Below, one piece after another: positions 12,556 through 22,595 of a DNA stretch of 64,000 nucleotides. This stretch comes from Ascochyta rabiei (lineage: Eukaryota > Ascomycota > Dothideomycetes > Pleosporales > Didymellaceae), in contig NC_082406.1 in the NCBI RefSeq assembly GCF_004011695.2, positions 248,001 to 312,000 of the forward strand, in the 5' to 3' direction. The notes under the pieces were generated by a model. That model did no database searches, had not been told where the DNA came from, and saw nothing but the letters and a program-made list of their open reading frames with translations. Position 1 is the first letter of the stretch. Each line of letters begins with the position of its first letter. The position numbers and the translations under genes are program-made.

Positions 12556-12809
12556 GGCGTGACTCCGGCATGGGGTGAGTGGCCGCGGCACTGGGCCCGT
12601 CCCAGCCATCAGCTTCCTATCGGGGGGACAGGCGAAGCTACGGTGCTAATACTAACTTACTAAGTGCTACCTACTGAGTAGTATAGTGAGTCTGGCGCGC
12701 GACCCCTGTCCGCCTGTCCGCCCGAGGCCAGCAACGACGGTCGGCGGCCAAAGAGGGATGGTGGACGAGGGCGGGCGCCACGAAAATAGCAGCTCCTCGG
12801 CCGTTGCGG

Positions 12810-12853
12810 CACCCCTCTTGCACCCCTCTTGCACCCCTCTTGCACCCCCCTTG
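12810..12853. repeat. 11-bp minisatellite CACCCCTCTTG
   Basis: Three perfect copies and one degenerate copy run directly into the CCTGT array. Confidence 0.95.
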
Positions 12854-12994
12854 TCCTGTCCTGACCTGTCCTGCCCTGTCCTGTCCTGTCCTGTCCTGTC
12901 CTGTCCTGTCCTGTCCTGTCCTGTCCTGTCCTGTCCTGTCCTGTCCTGTCCTGTCCTGTCCTGTCCTGTCCTGTCCTGTCTTGTCCTGTCTTGT
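12852..12994. repeat. Pentanucleotide array (CCTGT)n
   Basis: Close to thirty CCTGT units, with a few variants at both ends (CTGAC, CTGCC, CTTGT). It is open in several plus-strand frames, giving artificial SCPVLSCPVL-type peptides. Confidence 0.97.
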
Positions 12995-13571
12995 CAGCCG
13001 GCTCTAACGAGGCAAGCAGGGCGGACAGGGCATGGAAGCAGGGCTCGCATTGATCTGCTGTGCCTTTGTGCTGTCGTGCCGACGCTGACTAGAGTCGTCA
13101 GGTGGCTGGAGGTGGAGGGGCTCGCTTGGGTGCTGGTGTGCAGGGACCGTGGAGGGCCCACCCTGGCAGAGCCTATCACGGCATAGGCCTGGCCGCCCTG
13201 TCCTTGCCAGGCTGTCTGTTCTCCACGCAGCGTGCGTGAGAGTTGAGCAGGCCAGTCAGCTTGCGCCGTGGCGGCGTCTGTGCCCGTCGAGCGCGAAACG
13301 GTCGTCTTCTTCACGCGACCGATGCCTCTCGGCCCCGGCTGCGAGCGCAAGCCGGGCCAGCCCATGCTGGCATGCTGGCTCTGTCGAAGCGAATGGAGAG
13401 GGTGTGCGAGCAGCGGCTCGTGGGCGTGTGTTGCTCAGATGTTGCTCAGCCCCCCCCAGAACATCTCCACCACCCGTTCCTAGGCGTGACGACGCTCTCG
13501 ATGCGTCTGAGTCTGGCCGGCAGCGCTGCAGCAGGTGCTCGAGCCGCCCGTTGCTGCAGACCCGCGCCGTT

Positions 13572-13692
13572 CCGTCAAGCAGCGAGCAGCGAGCAGCAAG
13601 CAGCGAGCAGCAAGCAGCGAGTAGCGACACACCAGCCGCCAGCCGCCAGCAGCGACAAGCCAGCCGCCAGCAGCGACACGCCAGCCGCCAGC
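13572..13692. repeat. Degenerate tandem repeats AGCAGCGAGCAGCA / CCAGCCGCCAGCAGCGACA
   Basis: Two adjacent blocks: one of 7-8 bp AGCAGCR-type units, then one of about 21-bp units built on CCAGCCGCCAGCAGCGACA. Confidence 0.85.
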
Positions 13693-13974
13693 AACGACCT
13701 CCATCGTGCGCGCGCGGACCAAGGATCCATGCTGCCAGCGGCGGCGGCGGCGTCGATGGCGCACTGACATTCTGGCAGGGACACGCCGCCCGCGCCAAAG
13801 AGCCATGCTCGAACGGACTGTGCTGCCCCGTGCGCAGCTCGCCTGTCCTGTCTCGGTCAGCCCTCTTAGCTGCGGCCTGCCTGCCGTCGAGCGCTGCAGA
13901 GAATCCTGCAGACCGCCGACGAGAACGACCTCTCTTCTCCACACTCTGCCAGACGGCCAGGCCACACAGACAAT

Positions 13975-14026
13975 CCAACCGCCAACCGCCATCCGCCATC
14001 CGCCAACCGCCAACCGCCAACAGCCA
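13975..14026. repeat. 7-bp minisatellite CCGCCAA/CCGCCAT
   Basis: About seven units of CCGCCAW in tandem. Confidence 0.93.
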
Positions 14027-14250
14027 GCACCCATCGCCGTGAGCTCTGCCCTCTCTGCCTCCGTTTGTCCACGCATTGGCTCGGTCGGGTAAGTCGCCAT
14101 TCCTTCGCACTCGCACCCTCTCTCCACGCGCTGCTTCGGCCCCGACCTAGCGTTTTCGTTTTCCCGTTTTCCCGTGCACTCGCCTATCCCATCGCGCATC
14201 CTCTGGTTGGCTGCTGCCCTGCCTGCCTGGCCCGCCGCCTGGTTGGCCAT

Positions 14251-15694
14251 GGGCTGGTTGGTGGCCTGCTTGCTTCGCTCTCGCTCCAGACGCCACTAGC
14301 ACGCACCTCCCATCCCAACCACCTCTGCCCTCTAAACCTTCGCCTCCCCACCCAGACAGCCAAACACGCCGTCTGCTGGCTTTTGTTTCTGCACATAGAC
14401 TGGCCGACCTTGCCATCGGCCGCCTCCATTGCACTGCTTACCTTTGTCGCTGTGCGCCGCATCAGCTGACCCCCGACTCGTCTAGTCTTCCTGGTCCTGG
14501 AGCTGCAGCCATCCATCCACCATCAGTGCACCAGCATCCCTACTGCACGGCCCGCCATTGCAACCGCTCTTGTCCACCCAGCACAACAACTCGACAGCAC
14601 ATGCTTCGCTCCTCCCAACCCTCCGCTATTCTTCCTGGCTGCCATCCGTCCCCTTCGTCCTTGAGCGTGTTTTGAAGCGACTGGGGAAAAAAAAAAGCAT
14701 TGCACTTCCTCGATTAACGATTGCAACGACGTTACGACTCGCCTTTTGACTGTACAGCATTGTTTGCAGCGTTTGAGCCGGTCAAGCAGCGTGCTTTGTG
14801 TCTCTCTGTCTCTGTGTCTGTGTGTGTGTGTGTGTGTGCACTGAGCCTTGCATTGCTCTTGGGATCCACTCGGTGAGTACGACTTCTTCCAGCCCACCAC
14901 GCCTCCCAATCACGCACGCATCCCCAACGAGCCGCACAAGCCTGAGAGACGTGCAAGCCAAGGTTTTCCGTCTGCGCCTTCCGCCGTCCAGTTCCGCGGT
15001 TTGCACACGTGTTTGGGCGCGTCTTGTTTGGCTCCCCTGCGCTGTGCCGTCCACGAACCCTGCCGAGCAAACAACTGACTTGCGGTCAAGGCATTGGGCC
15101 CCTCAGCAGTCGCGCACAAAGCTGTATCACAGCGAGCTATCGTCCCTCCGCTATCGCTACCTGCCCGCATCAACCTTCATCTTGCCAAGGGATCCTTTGT
15201 CGGCAATTTCTGTCCTGTGACACGTTCGGTTCTCTTGTCTCTAGACTGGAGCCACCCGCAAGGACTCCTTTGGACCTCGACATCTTCCCCTACCCGCCAA
15301 TACCGTAAAGCTGGAGCTGCCATCGATCTCGTCGGTCCACGCCCGAGGCCCCGTCGACAATTGGTACAACGCCCAGTACGCGCCCAAGACGGCTGCAACC
15401 AACGAGCGCCTGCCAGCTCTTCCCCACATCCAAAGCTACTCGTCCTCCCTCCCCACTTCGTCCACCAACTCATCCCCTCGAGGTGATTCAATCAGTGGCG
15501 GATCTACTGCGAGCTCAAACACTTCGTACGCAGCGTCGGTCCACGCCCAGACCGCCGGGTCCAAGACACCCTCACCAGAGCAGACGCCACAGTCACTGAA
15601 CCGCGACGGTCAGCCATTGCATGCGCAGTCGCAGCAAGGCCCCTCGTACGGCACCCAGAACAGCTTCGGCTACCCCCAGGCGGGCTACAACAGC
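14251..15694 (+). promoter_or_regulatory. stuA: stuA transcript leader, nearly ATG-free
   Basis: Across this stretch I find only two ATGs on the plus strand, at 14601 and 15621, where more than ten would be expected by chance. That is the mark of a long 5' leader kept free of upstream starts. A (TG)n run (14819-14838), a strong donor GTGAGT at 14873 and a pyrimidine-rich acceptor TTGTCTCTAG ending at 15244 suggest a leader intron of 372 nt. From 15245 to 15694 the stuA frame is open without a stop for 150 codons, although it has no ATG (see findings). The exact transcription start is not determinable. Confidence 0.55.
14601..14675 (+). CDS. Upstream ORF 1 of stuA (24 codons)
   Basis: An ATG at 14601 starts a 24-codon frame (MLRSSQPSAIL...) ending in TGA at 14673-14675. 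It lies about 1 kb before the main start (less if the leader intron is spliced), so re-initiation would be possible. Short upstream ORFs that control StuA translation are known in Aspergillus nidulans; a similar role here is inference. Confidence 0.35.
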   Translation: MLRSSQPSAILPGCHPSPSSLSVF

Positions 15695-15698
15695 ATGA
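15621..15698 (+). CDS. Upstream ORF 2 of stuA, overlapping the main start as ATGA
   Basis: An ATG at 15621 opens a 25-codon frame (MRSRSKAPRTA...) whose TGA at 15696-15698 overlaps the main stuA ATG at 15695-15697 in an ATGA arrangement. Its frame differs from stuA. It could reduce main-frame initiation or feed it by termination-reinitiation. Confidence 0.4.
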   Translation: MRSRSKAPRTAPRTASATPRRATTA

Positions 15699-17723
15699 AC
15701 CAGATGCAATCGTACGCTGACGTACATCCCCCCCACATGTCTGCTGCTACTGCACACGCGCCTGCTTCGGGTCCTCCCGCAGGTCTGTCGCACTACTCTT
15801 ACCCGCAACAGCCCTCGATGCTGCAGCCTGGCCCCCAGTATGGATCCGCGCCGCCAGGCTATCCCTCGTATGGCTATTCCAATGGCCTCCCCTCACAACT
15901 GCCGGCTTCGTCGTCCATGAACAGTTCCATGGTGCCTTCGACAATTCAGCTTCCTGGTAGGTCTCGGCGTTCAAGGCACATGGGTTACAGTCTGCTAACC
16001 GAAACTAGCAATGTCTTCAGGCGCACCGGCACCAGCACCACAGAGCTACCAGACCCATACGTTTGATCACACTGGACAGGTTGCCCCGCCAGGAATGAAG
16101 CCTCGTGTGACCGCCACACTTTGGGAAGACGAGGGCAGTCTTTGCTTCCAGGTGGAAGCAAAGGGTGTGTGCGTCGCTCGTCGCGAGGACAACCACTTCA
16201 TCAACGGCACAAAGCTATTGAACGTCGCTGGAATGACACGAGGACGCCGAGACGGCATCTTGAAGAGCGAGAAGACAAGACACGTTGTCAAGATCGGACC
16301 CATGCATCTCAAGGGTGTCTGGTGAGTTTGCCGTGCCACGTCATCTCGGAATCATGCGCTTACATGATCTAGGATCCCTTTTGAGAGAGCACTCGAATTC
16401 GCAAACAAGGAGAAGATCACGGAGCAGCTCTATCCTCTGTTTGTTCACGACATTGGGGCCCTGCTCTATCACCCCACAAATCAAAACAGGCAAAGTGTAG
16501 GAAGTGCCGCCATGGCCGCTGTTGGTCGTCCTCGATCTGACAGTGTGCAGAATGCTCAACGTTACTTGTCAGGTCCTACCACATCGCAACCGCCCTCCCT
16601 TCACCACCATCACTCGATGAGCAACCCCATCGGCGCGGCCATGTCGCAACCTCCACATGCCATTCAGCCGCACCCATCCGCCGGCCGCCCCGGCCTTGAC
16701 CGTGCGCACACCTTCCCTACCCCTCCCACGAGTGCGTCCAGCATCATGGGAATGGGTAACCAGGGCAGCTCGTACGAGTGGAACGGCGCCAACGTCCAGA
16801 ACGGGCCTGGCAACCAGTCACTTTCCATCGACACGGGCTTGAGCAATGCCCGCTCGGTACCAACAACGCCGGCAAGTACACCTCCAGGTGCTGTGCAGCA
16901 GGGCATCTCCTATCCTTCCGCACAAAACTACGATGGGTCCAGGCCGATCTACTCTGCTCCTCCTTCTCAACCTGGTCAATATCACACCCAAGGCCAGCCT
17001 ATGATGGGATACCGCAACGACGGGTCCTACCCCAAGACAGAGATGGCACCGCCATCGCGAATCACCGAGGTCCCGGATGAGGGAGATGTCAAGCCTGCCG
17101 ATGTTTCGTTGTCACAGGGCAACGATCAGGTGCCCAACGCACCGAATGGAGGGGAAGGCGACCATGATCAAGACCACGAGTACACCCACTCCAACGCTCC
17201 CTACAGTGGCAACAGGAGCGCGTATGGCTACAATCCTAGTGGGGCTCAGGGAGCAATGCACCCTGACCATCCCCACTTGTCTCCGGAGATGACGGGATCC
17301 CCGCACCAGAACGGGTCTGGGCGCGCGACCCCACGCACAACATCAACGGGACAAGCATGGAGCTCTGGCTACCCGACTCCTCAGCGCCAGGGACTCCCTT
17401 CGAGCAATCTCTACAGTGTGATGAGCAGCGATCCTCGCGCTTCCTCCAACGGTAATGCATCTCACGACGGCTACCCAGGCCCTACCCAGTACGCCAACCA
17501 AGGATACCCTGCCTCTAACGGCATGGGCTCGGCCAAGCGCGGTCGCGACGACGAGGAACAAGAGTCGTACCGTCCCGATAGCGTCCAGGGTGATGACATG
17601 GGCGGCCTTAAGAGGCGAAAGACAATGGAGGGAGGTGCTGTTGGCCCTTATGCCCAGGACGCCAATCCAGCTCTGCAGCGTGCCCACACCATGCAAGCTC
17701 AAGCGCAGCGCGTTCGGAGGTAG
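15695..17723 (+). CDS. stuA: APSES-domain developmental transcription factor StuA
   Basis: Three exons, 15695..15956, 16009..16321 and 16373..17723, have introns of 52 nt (GTAGGT...CTAG, branch CTAAC) and 51 nt (GTGAGT...CTAG). The product is 641 residues. The start [13 protein letters not shown] is the typical StuA opening. The APSES DNA-binding domain spans about residues 118-225: [20 protein letters not shown], then [31 protein letters not shown] and [17 protein letters not shown]. The rest is low-complexity Ser/Pro/Gln/Gly, and two basic clusters near residues 577-607 (AKRGRD, LKRRKT) look like a bipartite nuclear signal. Known of the family: a bHLH-like regulator of conidiophore and sexual development, and in several plant pathogens of effector expression and virulence. 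The upstream leader and overlapping uORF point to translational control. A longer N-terminal form is possible. Confidence 0.95.
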
Positions 17724-19285
17724 TGCGGTAGCCAATCTCATGTCGATGCATCCAAACCCTCCACTCGACCCAAAGTCGCGCTCTACAACAACTGCAGCCT
17801 CCTCTCCACCGAGGAAATCTCTTTGTGTTTATCAACCCTTTCGTTCTGTCATGTCCACATTTCCGTACCTCGGCATTCACGACCATTACGACCCATTCGC
17901 CAGTCACCTGGACTTCTCCTTCTCACGATATACGACACTTGCATGCAGCATAAGCAAACGCCCATTCTTTTTAGACGTTTTGGCTTCATGTTGCGGATGA
18001 TGGTGCTGTATTTCCTTGGTTCAATCTTGTTTCTGGTGGACGACAATGGGCATAGCACTGCGATGGACAAGCGCGCTGCCACTCTCGACATATGCACCAC
18101 CCGTCTCCCTTGTCAGTAATATCAGACCAATCTCCTGGGCAGCGCGTTGTCGATGCTTTCACCAGCCATCTTTACCCATGTTTGTCCGGGACGAAAGCCA
18201 TGAGCCTCACGCTACACTCGACGAAGATAAGGCAGAAACGAATACAAATGTGTCTCACGCCTTGATGATGTTTGCTTATTTGGCGGGCAGGCGTGCTCGT
18301 GGCAGGTTCTATCATTTTATTGTTTCTAGTTGCGGAGGCAGCAGAGATTCACGCGGTCTGCACTGCGCATACAAGCAGCCGTCGAATGCTCGCAGGGCAG
18401 TATCTTAACAATCGATGGAGCAGGGGCTAGTGTTTACTCTTATGAACCTTGACGAGCTACCGATGGTATTTGACCTTCTGACGATAACGAGGAATCAAAA
18501 GCTCTTCTTTCTCACTCCACCCTCGCCCCGCCTCGATCCTGATTGATGTCTTCTTCCTCGTCTTGACAAAGCTCTCCAGTACCCCTGCAGTCGTGTGGGC
18601 CAGTCGATTGATTCTCGCGCGGACGTGCTGTCGAGAGAAAGACCGATTCGCGCTGTCCGCAACAAGCAGTGAAGCAATCCAACGACGCGACTCGGTGCGT
18701 CACCGTAGGCAGGTGGCAGGCACCACGGTGTGAGTCGGCCACGGTGGACACGTCTGTTGACCCATGTGCGTTCTTGCAGTCACTGATGATTCTCTGGGGC
18801 CGTTAACATACGGCATAGCCCTGCGAATGCAATGCATGGCCGGCGTTGTTGGTGGGGCAGTATACAGCTTGACAGTTGGGCTGCATTGTTTGTGTTGTCT
18901 GTGTTGTCTGTGTTGTCTATGTTGTTTGCATTGTCTGTGTTGTCTGCATTGTCTGCATTGTCTGTGTTGTTTGCATTGTCTGCATTGTCGGCATTGTCTG
19001 TGTTCTGCATGGTCGTGTTGTCGGCATTGTCGCAAGATTGTGTAAAGATGCGTACGTAAGCTAGCGCCTCGTACCCGGTCGTACCTGCCCCTCGTGTGCT
19101 GCCCAGCCCATGCTTGGCCGATCGCCCCACGTCGTCATCAGGGTGAGCCTAAAGCAAAACAAGAGACGACACACGTCGACCGCGCAACAGCAAACGAGGC
19201 TGAGCCAGGCAGCGACTTTTGCCTTTGCGACCGTCCTTATAGCCGCGCCATCCCCACCGCTGCTCTCCCCACCCCACCCCCAGCC
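17724..19285. other. Intergenic region stuA to fimbrin
   Basis: About 1.56 kb holds the stuA 3' UTR and the fimbrin promoter. Apart from the 9-bp minisatellite at 18886 I see no gene. The 100 nt before the fimbrin ATG are C-rich (CCCCACCCCACCCCCAGCC), a common fungal pattern just upstream of highly expressed genes. Confidence 0.6.
18886..19030. repeat. 9-bp minisatellite TTGTCTGYR
   Basis: About fifteen units of TTGTCTGTG/TTGTCTGCA, TTGTTTGCA and TTGTCGGCA, interrupted once. The period is divisible by three, so all frames stay open and give artificial repeat peptides on both strands. Confidence 0.95.
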
Positions 19286-21355
19286 ATGAACATCATCAAG
19301 CTGCAAAGGTAAGTTTCCGCAGCAATCCCCCGGATTCCACGGCGACTGACGACCCATTGCGCGCAGAAAATACCCCCAGTTCGGACAGGGCGAGATCTTT
19401 GGCTTGCAGGATGCCTTCCGCAAGCTCGATGTCGACGACAAGGGCTACCTAGACGAGGCCACCGTCATCAAGGCGACCCAGCAGACGGAACACCAGCCGT
19501 ACGATGTAGTGCGCCAGGCGCTGAAGGAGGTCGAGCTCGACAGTTCGCGGCGAGTCGAGCTGGACGACTACGTCGACCTCATCTCCAAGCTGCGCCAGTC
19601 GTCGCCCGCGCAGCAGCGCATGAGCACGGGGCCAACGCGCCCACGCGCTGTTTCCGGCGCTGCCGGCAGCGCACCCTCGACGCCAAAGCATGCCTCGAAG
19701 CCTAGCATTGGCGGCGGCGGCGGCGGCAGGATTCAGGTGCAGGGCTCTTCCGCCAACGTCACCCACACCATCAACGAAGACGAGCGAACCGAGTTCACCC
19801 GCCACATCAATGCCGTCCTCGCCGGCGACCCAGACATTGGCGACCGCCTGCCCTTCCCCACCGACACCTTCGAGATGTTCGATCAGTGCAAGGACGGGCT
19901 CGTGCTGTCCAAGCTGATCAACGACAGCGTGCCGGACACCATCGATGAGCGTGTTCTGAACAAGCCGGGCCGGAAGATCAAGTCGCTGAACAACTTCCAC
20001 TTCACCGAGAACAACAACATCGTGATTGAGTCGGCCAAGGGTATCGGGTGTTCAGTCGTCAACATTGGGTCCGGAGACATTATCGAGGTGCGCGAGCATC
20101 TGATTCTGGGTCTGATCTGGCAGATCATCAGGAGAGGTCTGCTCGGCAAGATCGACATCAAGCTGCACCCCGAGCTGTACAGGCTGTTGGAGGACGATGA
20201 GACTCTCGAGCAGTTCCTGCGCCTGCCCCCGGAGCAGATCCTGCTGCGATGGTTCAACTACCACCTGAAGAACGCCAAGTGGCACAGAACGTAAGTGAAC
20301 CCCGTCCGTACGAGACAACAGCTAACCGCCTCAGCGTGACCAACTTCTCCACAGACGTCAAGGATGGCGAGAACTACACTGTGCTGCTTAACCAATTAGC
20401 GCCTGACACTTGCTCCCGCTCCCCGCTGCAACAAAACGACCTGCTGCAGCGCGCGGAGATGGTCCTCCAGAACGCCGATGCTCTCGACTGCCGCAAGTTC
20501 CTGACACCGACGTCACTCGTTGCTGGAAACCCGAAGCTCAACCTCGCCTTTGTCGCCAACCTGTTCAACACACATCCTTGCCTGGACCCCATCACAGAGG
20601 AAGAGAAGGCTGAGATTGAGGATTTTGATGCTGAAGGCGAGCGTGAGGCTCGTGTATTCACCCTATGGCTCAATTCTCTGGACGTTAAGCCGGTCGTGCA
20701 ATCTTTCTTCGAAGACCTCAAGGACGGCACCGTTCTCTTGCAGGCATACGACAAGGTCATTCCAGGCAGCGTGAACTGGCGCCACGTCAACAAGCCACGG
20801 GAAGGACAGGAACTGATGCGATTCAAGGCTCTGGAGAACACCAACTACGCAGTGGAGCTTGGAAAGTCTGTTCAATTCTCCCTTCCTGGTATCCAGGGTG
20901 CCGACATCACCGACGGCCAGCGCACACTGACCCTCGGCCTGGTCTGGCAATTGATGCGCAAGGACATTGTCTCTACGCTCAAGGGTCTTGCTCAGAAGCT
21001 CGGCAAGCGCGAAATTTCCGATCCAGACATGATCAAGTGGGCAAACGACATGGCCCGCAAGGGTGGTCAGGGCTCGCAGATCCGCTCGTTCAAGGATTCG
21101 TCGCTGTCCAACGCCAAGTTCCTCCTCGATGTTCTTGCTGGCATGAAGCCTGCTTACGTCGACTACGATCTCGTCACGCCCGGACGCAACGACGAAGAGA
21201 GCTATCAGAACGCCAAGCTGGCTATCAGTATCGCAAGAAAGATGGGCGCTACCATCTGGCTAGTGCCCGAGGACATCGTCGCAGTGCAGAGCCGTCTGAT
21301 CACCACGTTCATTGGCAGCTTGATGCACACGTACGAAAAGACGGGCGGCCAGTAA
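19286..21355 (+). CDS. SAC6: Fimbrin (actin-bundling, EF-hand plus four CH domains)
   Basis: Exons 19286..19308, 19367..20290 and 20335..21355 have introns of 58 nt (GTAAGT...GCAG) and only 44 nt (GTAAGT...TCAG, branch GCTAACC). The product is 655 residues, the normal size. The tiny first exon encodes MNIIKLQR, the usual fimbrin start, continued by KYPQFGQGEIF. An EF-hand-like region covers about residues 20-85 (FRKLDVDDKGYLDE). Four calponin-homology domains follow at about 125-240, 265-375, 395-510 and 525-635, with landmarks such as CKDGLVLSKLIN, LGLIWQIIRRG, LKDGTVLLQAYDKV and TLGLVWQLMRKDIV. Known role: crosslinks actin filaments at endocytic patches and in the polarised tip. The frame is clean with no sign of decay. 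Confidence 0.96.
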
Positions 21356-22595
21356 GTGCCGCAGAAGTGAGTCGGCAGGGACGGAACAAACTGATGGCGA
21401 TTGATGCGGGTTTTTGTGCCTCGCGTGCCTGGATTAGTTGGTCTTTACAGTACTTGTCCATATCCAACAAAGATAAAAGCCTTCTTAGCGAAACCTTGAC
21501 AACGAAGATACCATCTTAGGAAACAGTAGACCCCAGAATCCATCTTCGCCGTGCAACTTCACTTTCCCGCTTCAGCCCACACAGCTACAGACGCGCCCCA
21601 CTCCTCGTGCCCAGAGTGATTACGTCTTGATAAAGGACTTGTCTGTAGTGTGCCGGTGCACCACGGAGTGACTGCATCTTCTGCCTACTAGGTAGCTCTG
21701 CTTCTCAACGCTTACCTGCCAGTCACCTCTTCTCCTAGGCTTCTCTTGTGCTTCTTCGCTTACTTATAGGTACTGCTAGCCTAACAAGCACAATAGCTAC
21801 TAGATTGCCACATGATCGCTCTAAGAGCATTGTACCCAGATACGCCCATGGGAAGGCAGACAGGAAGGCAAACAGGAAGGCAGACAATAAGGCAGACAGG
21901 AAGGCGTAGGCGCAGCAGAGGTTGGGTAAGTGTGCTGCAAGCCTCCAGCGACATTCTTGGGAGCGGGTTATAGATTGATTGAGTCCAAACAGAGGCAGCT
22001 GCAAGCTGCCAAGTGTATTGGAACAACCGTTCAGCCGAGATCACTTTTCTTCGGGTTCTTGGCACCTACTACAAAGAGCTTGATATGAGACTACCGAGGG
22101 CTCAATGCGGTTAGGACTGATTACATCCTACCTTTGGGTGAAGATCGAGGCCCTGGGTTGAGATCCTGGAATAGGTACGGGCATCATGCGAGGCCTGCTG
22201 CTGTCTGGATTTGAGGTCCGTGGACCGTCTGGTACTCACCCCGTTGTATACTCGCTTGAAGCTGTTCATCTGCCGACGCGTCCGGGGAAGATACCAAGAG
22301 TAGCAGAGCTAGCGTCTGCGACATATCGCACGCCTCGCCCACCAGCCTCACGCACCGTAACGGCAGAGAGACTAGCTATTGGTGGATCTGCCATGGCCTT
22401 CTAGCTGTGCCAACTCTTTCCATCGACTTGACGCGGTCGTTTCGTCCTTTGATGTGATTAGCAATTCTAGCCATTCTGGTGGTTGGGCTTGTATAGATAT
22501 CCGACAGTTCTCGCACTTTAAAGGCGTAAAGCATATTCCGCCCATCAACTCTCCTCCGTTTGCTATCCAGCCCACATCTGGAGAGAAATACCATC
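21356..22595. other. Intergenic region fimbrin to GH71 relic
   Basis: About 1.24 kb holds the fimbrin 3' UTR, a short minisatellite at 21851 and the former promoter of the GH71 relic. No frame is protein-like. Confidence 0.55.
21851..21906. repeat. 12-bp minisatellite GGAAGGCAGACA
   Basis: About four and a half units with small variants (GGCAAACA, ATAAGGCAGACA). Confidence 0.92.

Larger units (their letters stand above)
6455..14250. other. Gene-free, minisatellite-rich region upstream of stuA
   Basis: Nearly 8 kb carry no frame I can support. Many overlapping open frames exist on both strands because of high GC (especially 8.5-14 kb), but none has a recognisable domain, a conserved start context or a splice pattern. 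The region contains a striking series of tandem repeats, listed separately: CTG/TTG at 7272, G12 at 8169, and 9-, 11-, 11-, 5- and 7-bp repeats between 11995 and 14025. Because the next gene on the right is stuA on the plus strand, this is best read as its distal upstream region, possibly with non-coding transcripts (inference). Confidence 0.5.

Noticed and set aside
12686..13186. Frame with repeating SCPVLSCPVL peptide
   Set aside because: It is the translation of the CCTGT pentanucleotide array; the period of five explains the openness in all frames.
13149..14250. Long overlapping frames on both strands (up to 297 codons)
   Set aside because: They run through tandem repeats (AGCAGCGA, CCGCCAA) that are open in several frames, and there is no protein-like core outside the repeats.
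14798..15220. 140-codon frame with a Cys/Val repeat start
   Set aside because: Its start is GTG within a (TG)n run, it contains no ATG and it crosses the predicted leader intron.
18764..19059. Leu/Cys-repeat frames
   Set aside because: Produced by the 9-bp TTGTCTGYR minisatellite, whose period is a multiple of three.
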